Positions 59,985-64,000 of a stretch of DNA of 64,000 bases are shown piece by piece (within the stretch, counting starts at the first letter, position 1; each line of letters starts with the position of its first letter). The notes under the pieces were generated by a model. It worked only from the letters and a program-made list of their open reading frames with translations. It did not search any database and had not been told where the DNA came from. The position numbers and the translations under genes were made by a program. The stretch is taken from NCBI RefSeq assembly GCF_964355755.1, contig NC_092677.1, positions 25,204,101 through 25,268,100 on the forward strand, in the 5' to 3' direction. The DNA is from Antedon mediterranea. Taxonomy: Eukaryota > Echinodermata > Crinoidea > Comatulida > Antedonidae.

Positions 59985-60330
59985 TGTGGTAGGTAAATAG
60001 GTCACATAATTTTGTAAAGCTTGTTCCTATAGGCCCAAGAAGTGGTCAGATATTGCTTACAATGATGGTCAAAAATTAAATTGTCAAGGAACAAGTGGTG
60101 TTTATATACAATATCAAAGTCTTCCCAAGTAGAGTGGAGTCCGCAGTAATTTAGTTTGTTTTTAAGTTCATTATACAACTCATGTCTTATTTGTTGAAGT
60201 CCAGCGCATTAAAAAAGAAAGTGGTCAACTGTTTCTTTTTTGTTATCGTTGCACATATGCCAGTAAATTCAGCTGACCATGACAATTTTCTTCTTTTAAA
60301 TTTAAGGTTGATACCCAAGAAATTATTCTG
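59985..60330 (-). pseudogene. Fragment of a non-LTR retrotransposon C-terminus
   Basis: On minus, broken frames read WHMCNDNKKETVDHFFFN, then YELYNELKNKLNYCG, then NLIFDHHC. The C...ET..HF pattern is typical of the Cys/His region that follows RT in several LINE clades. Stops and frame breaks are frequent. Confidence 0.5.
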
Positions 60331-61245
60331 ATCTAATAGGTACTTTTCAAACTTTGGTTCTCCTTTATATTTTACATAATCACTTAGGGATGACTTTGAT
60401 TTTGCTTTAACATACCATTCCTATTACTCTTGTTATTTATGGTGTTAAAATCGTTAGAATTTATGTATTTATATTCACTTTAATGAAAAAGTTTGTCCAA
60501 AAATGAATGGAAGTGCTATTTCTAACATTATTGACCTGATTAGTGTTGAAGTGATCCAATAAATTACACCTTACGAAGATTATCGTTTATGATCAATTAT
60601 GGTAGTTTTATGTTATGTTTTTTGTTAGTTCCATCTCATTGCACGCCAGTACACTTAATCAATCCGGTCCCTAGTACGTTTTCACTTTTTTTTTATCTTT
60701 TGTGGTTTACCACCACCTTTATTCATTCAATGTTTCATTACAATTTTTTCATTATTTTCTGTTTTTCCCTCATTAATATCATAATTTTAACCTTTATTAT
60801 CATACCATTAGTAAACATTGGCATTCATTTAGTATTTTTGTTGCCTGAATAACTAAACATTAATACAATGGTTAAATCCTCTATATACAATAACCAATTG
60901 TATATTAATTAAAATACTTAACTACATATATCAATGCATTGTTTGGTGTACACTAATAGTATTAACCTGCGCACCCACATAGTGTACACAAATTGAACGA
61001 AAAATATTCTTAACGGTAGAGGTTTATTGGGCTATTGTTTTAAATATATTCAAATTGTGCGATCGTGACTCACACACTTTATTTTAATCTAGATCATACT
61101 GTTTATACAGTTAGTCTATCGCCGTTTTCGTTCAAAATTCATATCAGGGTCAGGCTATCATCCGTCAGTACCATCCGTTCTCTCAATTTAAATCTGTTTG
61201 TCGAGGCAATAGATTTCCTTGGTCTTGGTACACGTATAAACGAAA
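60331..61245. other. Intergenic, 5' flank of the transporter gene
   Basis: AT-rich. The hydrophobic 87-codon frame at 60589-60852 is T-rich sequence without splice or family support. The last about 200 bp before 61246 should hold the promoter or 5' UTR of the SLC16-like gene; no TATA box was assigned. Confidence 0.4.
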
Positions 61246-63993
61246 ATGTCGTGTTTTCACAGATTTACCGGTTACGTTAAACGTCACTGGGCTATTGTCG
61301 TGATTGCCGCGGCATTTGTACATTTCATGTTTTTTACAGGTTTATTGTATAATTACAACTTGCTTCATATACAACTGAAGAGTTATTTTAACTCAACTGC
61401 AACTCAGGCAGGTAGGTGACATTTGACACAGCAGCTCAGCTCATATAGGCCCATTGTCCACAATCACAGCGGCTCACTCATATAGGACTTGGTTCTAACT
61501 TGTAGGACGCACTTCAAGGACGTAAATGCAACGCAAGCGTGTTGACCAATGACAAGCGACAGTTCGAATAATCCATCGCTTGTGATTGGTGAACTCACTT
61601 CCGTTGCGTTACGTCCTTGTGTTGCGTCTTTAGACATGCATTAGACATAGTTTCGTTCTCAAGTGATCTTCCGTCATGGTATTAGGCCTACAAAGTGAAT
61701 TGAGAAATATTTCCTAACCTCTCAAAGATCGTGATAAAAGGATTAGATCCATTTTTGTTCAAATATGATTTGAAGCGAACAAACAGTTGACAGATACTGG
61801 CACAACGTAAAAGGAATTTGATTACACTTGTCATACGTCATTTTATTGTTTCTTTTACAGCGGGCTTTTTGATTTTTGTTCGTAACTGTAGCTCGCGACT
61901 TTTTTTTTCAGTGTAAGCGATTCGGAAATCATCAAATTTAGTTATGATAAGCCATGTATGCCAAAATGCATGCCAGACCAGAGACGCAACGAAGGACGTA
62001 TGACGCAACGTAAGCGAATTGACAAGTGACAGTTCGAATCCATCGCTTGTGATTAGTCAAATCACTTGTGCGCTTACGTCATTGCGTTCGTTGCGTCTAT
62101 AGAGTGGGAACCAATTTTTACAGTTCCATTTTCATTCGATTTAAAAATGTATGAAAAAATACTCTAATAATAACCAAATATGACGTAAAATGACGTAAAA
62201 TATCTTTCATCTTTTAGGTATCCCAGGTGCATTATCCATTGCAACTAACAGATGTAGTTCTGTTATTGTCACTGCTATCTTTCAAACAGTGGGCCATCGA
62301 AAAGCCGTGGTACTAGGCGTAACCATCTGTTGTCTAGGCCTCCTTGTATCATCATTTGCGCAAAACATTGTGGTGTTGTACATAAGCTATGGTGTCCTGT
62401 TTGGTTTTGGTCACAGCACTAATCACCTGACTATTGTTGACGTCATCTTAAGAAACTGTGACGAACGCAACGCAAGTAGAGCAACGTGTTTCGCCTTCTG
62501 TGGTGTTAGTGTTGGTATGTGATATTATTATTCTGTTAAAGGTCATGTCCAGAAAAAAACATTTCTAACGTTATTTAAAAAAATTTATAACTTTTATCAT
62601 CATCAACACGCTTCATCGTCGTTAGACATTGCACGATCAACAATTGTGTGCCATTTATTCGTGGTGTGAGCGCAGCCGGGTGTGTCTGAAGTGGGTCATT
62701 GGCCTACTGTTTTCAAGTTATCCTGTCATTGTTGTCAATTCTTTGGTCTTTAGACCTTGATAACATATTTTTCATTTTATTTCAGGTCTTCTTATCTCTC
62801 CGTGTTTTGACTGGCTGTACGTAACATACTCATGGCGCGTTGCGTTACGAATACTTTGCGCTATATTTGCGTTCGTTGGATATACTTCCGCATTGGTGAT
62901 GGTTGAAGTGAAGGCAACCGAGGAACGCAAACACAACGAGGACTACGACGCTCAAACGCAATGTGAGTTACCCGCAAACGAAAAGGAAACGCAATATGAG
63001 TTACACGCAAACGAAAAGAAAACGCAATATGAGTTATACGCAAACGAAGAGGAAACGCAATGTGAGTTGCACGCAAACGAAGAGGAAACGCAATGTGCGT
63101 TACACGCAAACGAAGAGGAAACGCAATATGAGTTACACGCTAACGAAGAGGAAACGGATATTGAACACGAAAAACCAATAGAAAATCCAATAGAAAATAA
63201 AGCTATGCTTTATGAGGATGATGCTAATAAGACTGCACGCAAACACTTACAAATGTCGGTTCTGCAAAGGTACAGAAATGTTTTTAGACGTCCTGGATTC
63301 GTCATTGCGTTGATGGCCTTTATTCTTTCGTCAACCGCTGTTTCTTTTACTTTCATCAGTGTTGTAAGTATATTTTTTTTAAACAAGAAAAGAAATTAAA
63401 TGTCACATAATTGTTTTATTTTGTTAATTTTGGTTAAGACAGTGGAACCGTAATATAGCTATAACATCGGCAAGGGTTTTTGGATAAGGAATATAAACCG
63501 TAGGGCCAGTGCACACACAAAAAGAACCTAGTACATCTTTCGAGACGAGTAGGGGGTTATCCCGGTGTACTAGTTCACACTCAGCCACTGTGTTGTGGAC
63601 AGATTAGATAGTGCCTTATAGTGGCTGCACTAACATGATGTGACCCTTAGGAGAAGCATGTAGCTCTGAAAAGTGTAACATCTGAGTCCACAGCGCATAG
63701 AGACTAATTTGTATTGTATGCTATACAAATTTAAAACCATTAACCATTATGACTATTATAATTTCAGGGAAGTTATTTATCAGACACAGGAATGGACATG
63801 TCTTCAATATCGAGGGCTATAGTTTGGATGGGAGTAAGCGACTTACTAACTAGAATATTAGCGGCATTCTTCTCTGATAGACTTCGAATTTCGAGAACGA
63901 CGCAGTTCGGCATCGTTGCCCTCGGTGCCGCGGTACCTTCAGTTTGTATCCCGTTCATCGCATCAGACAACGGGCAAATTGCAACTATGATTG
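61246..63993 (+). CDS. Monocarboxylate-transporter-like (SLC16/MFS) protein, 3' partial
   Basis: Exons 61246-61411, 62218-62514, 62786-63363 and 63768-63993 join in phase from ATG 61246. The gene continues past the window (donor gtaggt at 63994). The translation has TM1 (WAIVVIAAAFVHFMFFTGLL), the MFS loop after TM2 (QTVGHRKAVVLGV), TM3-4 (VLYISYGVLFGFGHS), TM5-6 and, after a long loop, TM7-8 (FVIALMAFILSSTAVSFTF, SRAIVWMGVSDLLTRIL). Layout and the TM8 motif resemble the MCT family: proton-linked or facilitative plasma-membrane carriers of lactate, pyruvate and related acids. The usual DGGWGW-type motif before TM1 is absent (GYVKRHWA), so the substrate cannot be inferred. The TM6-TM7 cytosolic loop is largely six 11-residue repeats. 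Confidence 0.85.
61505..61630. mobile_element. MITE, GGACGCAA family, copy 2
   Basis: Inverted termini ggacgcac / ttgcgtct and subterminal caaggacgtaa / ttacgtccttg. The core gacagttcgaataatccatcg is shared with 33136 and 61982. In the first intron of the SLC16-like gene. Confidence 0.75.
61982..62100. mobile_element. MITE, GGACGCAA family, copy 3
   Basis: Termini agacgcaacg / cgttgcgtct with the shared core gacagttcgaatccatcgct. In the same intron as copy 2, about 350 bp further on. Confidence 0.75.
62956..63153 (+). repeat. Six in-frame 33-bp coding repeats
   Basis: The unit encodes TQ(Y/C)ELHANEEE with minor changes, residues about 212-277 of the SLC16-like protein, in the loop between TM6 and TM7. 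The repeat preserves frame, is strongly acidic and has two Asn/Glu-rich motifs per unit. Confidence 0.93.
63435..63625 (+). mobile_element. tRNA-derived SINE, partial copy
   Basis: ggttaagacagtggaaccgtaa and acatcggcaagggttt match the head family at 1264; the body continues with ccgtagggccagtgcacac. The 5' end is truncated inside the A-box. In the third intron of the SLC16-like gene. Confidence 0.65.
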
Positions 63994-64000
63994 GTAGGTA

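Noticed and set aside
60589-60852. Hydrophobic 87-codon frame
   Set aside because: The hydrophobicity comes from T-rich DNA. There are no splice signals or conserved motif.
62861-63181. Other frames across the 33-bp repeats (both strands)
   Set aside because: Any 33-bp repeat stays open in several frames. The transporter frame has flanking TM segments and correct splice phases.

Overview
The window is animal nuclear DNA, AT-rich, with spliced genes, tRNA-derived SINEs, several MITE families, non-LTR retroelement debris and one LTR retrotransposon. The gene set and the abundance of short AGGCCTA-type motifs suggest a marine invertebrate deuterostome, most likely an echinoderm; this is inference, since no species-diagnostic gene is present. 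There are no bacterial operons, rRNA genes or CRISPR arrays.

Layout. 1-1084 (+): the last three coding exons of a TBC1D20-like Rab GTPase-activating protein. 1.1-3.3 kb: a SINE, AT-rich spacer and a cluster of hairpin repeats. 3.3-26.6 kb: a 23-kb tandem satellite of about 50 monomers, mostly alternating long (~480 bp) and short (~425 bp) forms. 26.6-29.5 kb: local duplications and a second cluster of the same hairpin repeats. 29.7-47.4 kb (-): a complete RECQL4-like DNA helicase gene in 18 exons, phase-consistent from ATG to stop (1,477 aa). One intron carries a 4.6-kb Ty3/gypsy element with identical LTRs and a 5-bp target duplication. 47.7-48.1 kb: a CTAG-rich tract upstream of RECQL4. 49-53 kb: LINE remnants and a minus-strand exon encoding two hydrophobic segments. 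53.1-55.8 kb (+): a broken galactose-3-O-sulfotransferase gene and a partial second copy. 55.9-58.0 kb (-): an unrecognised multi-exon gene. 58-61 kb: MITEs, an AT microsatellite and a LINE fragment. 61.2-64 kb (+): the first four exons of a monocarboxylate-transporter-like (SLC16/MFS) gene that runs off the window.

The genes are unrelated neighbours: membrane-traffic GAP, replication/repair helicase, sulfotransferase remnant, orphan gene and solute transporter. The least explained structure is the satellite. Its monomers each carry a perfect inverted repeat, and most carry a TATA-like element. Its two ends share private variants 21,179 bp apart, and related hairpin clusters lie on both sides. 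The RECQL4 model has two unusual features: a ~140-residue Lys/Glu-rich insert splitting the helicase core, and a GC-AG intron. Exon boundaries were found by hand from splice signals, reading phase and family resemblance; no alignment or search was run.
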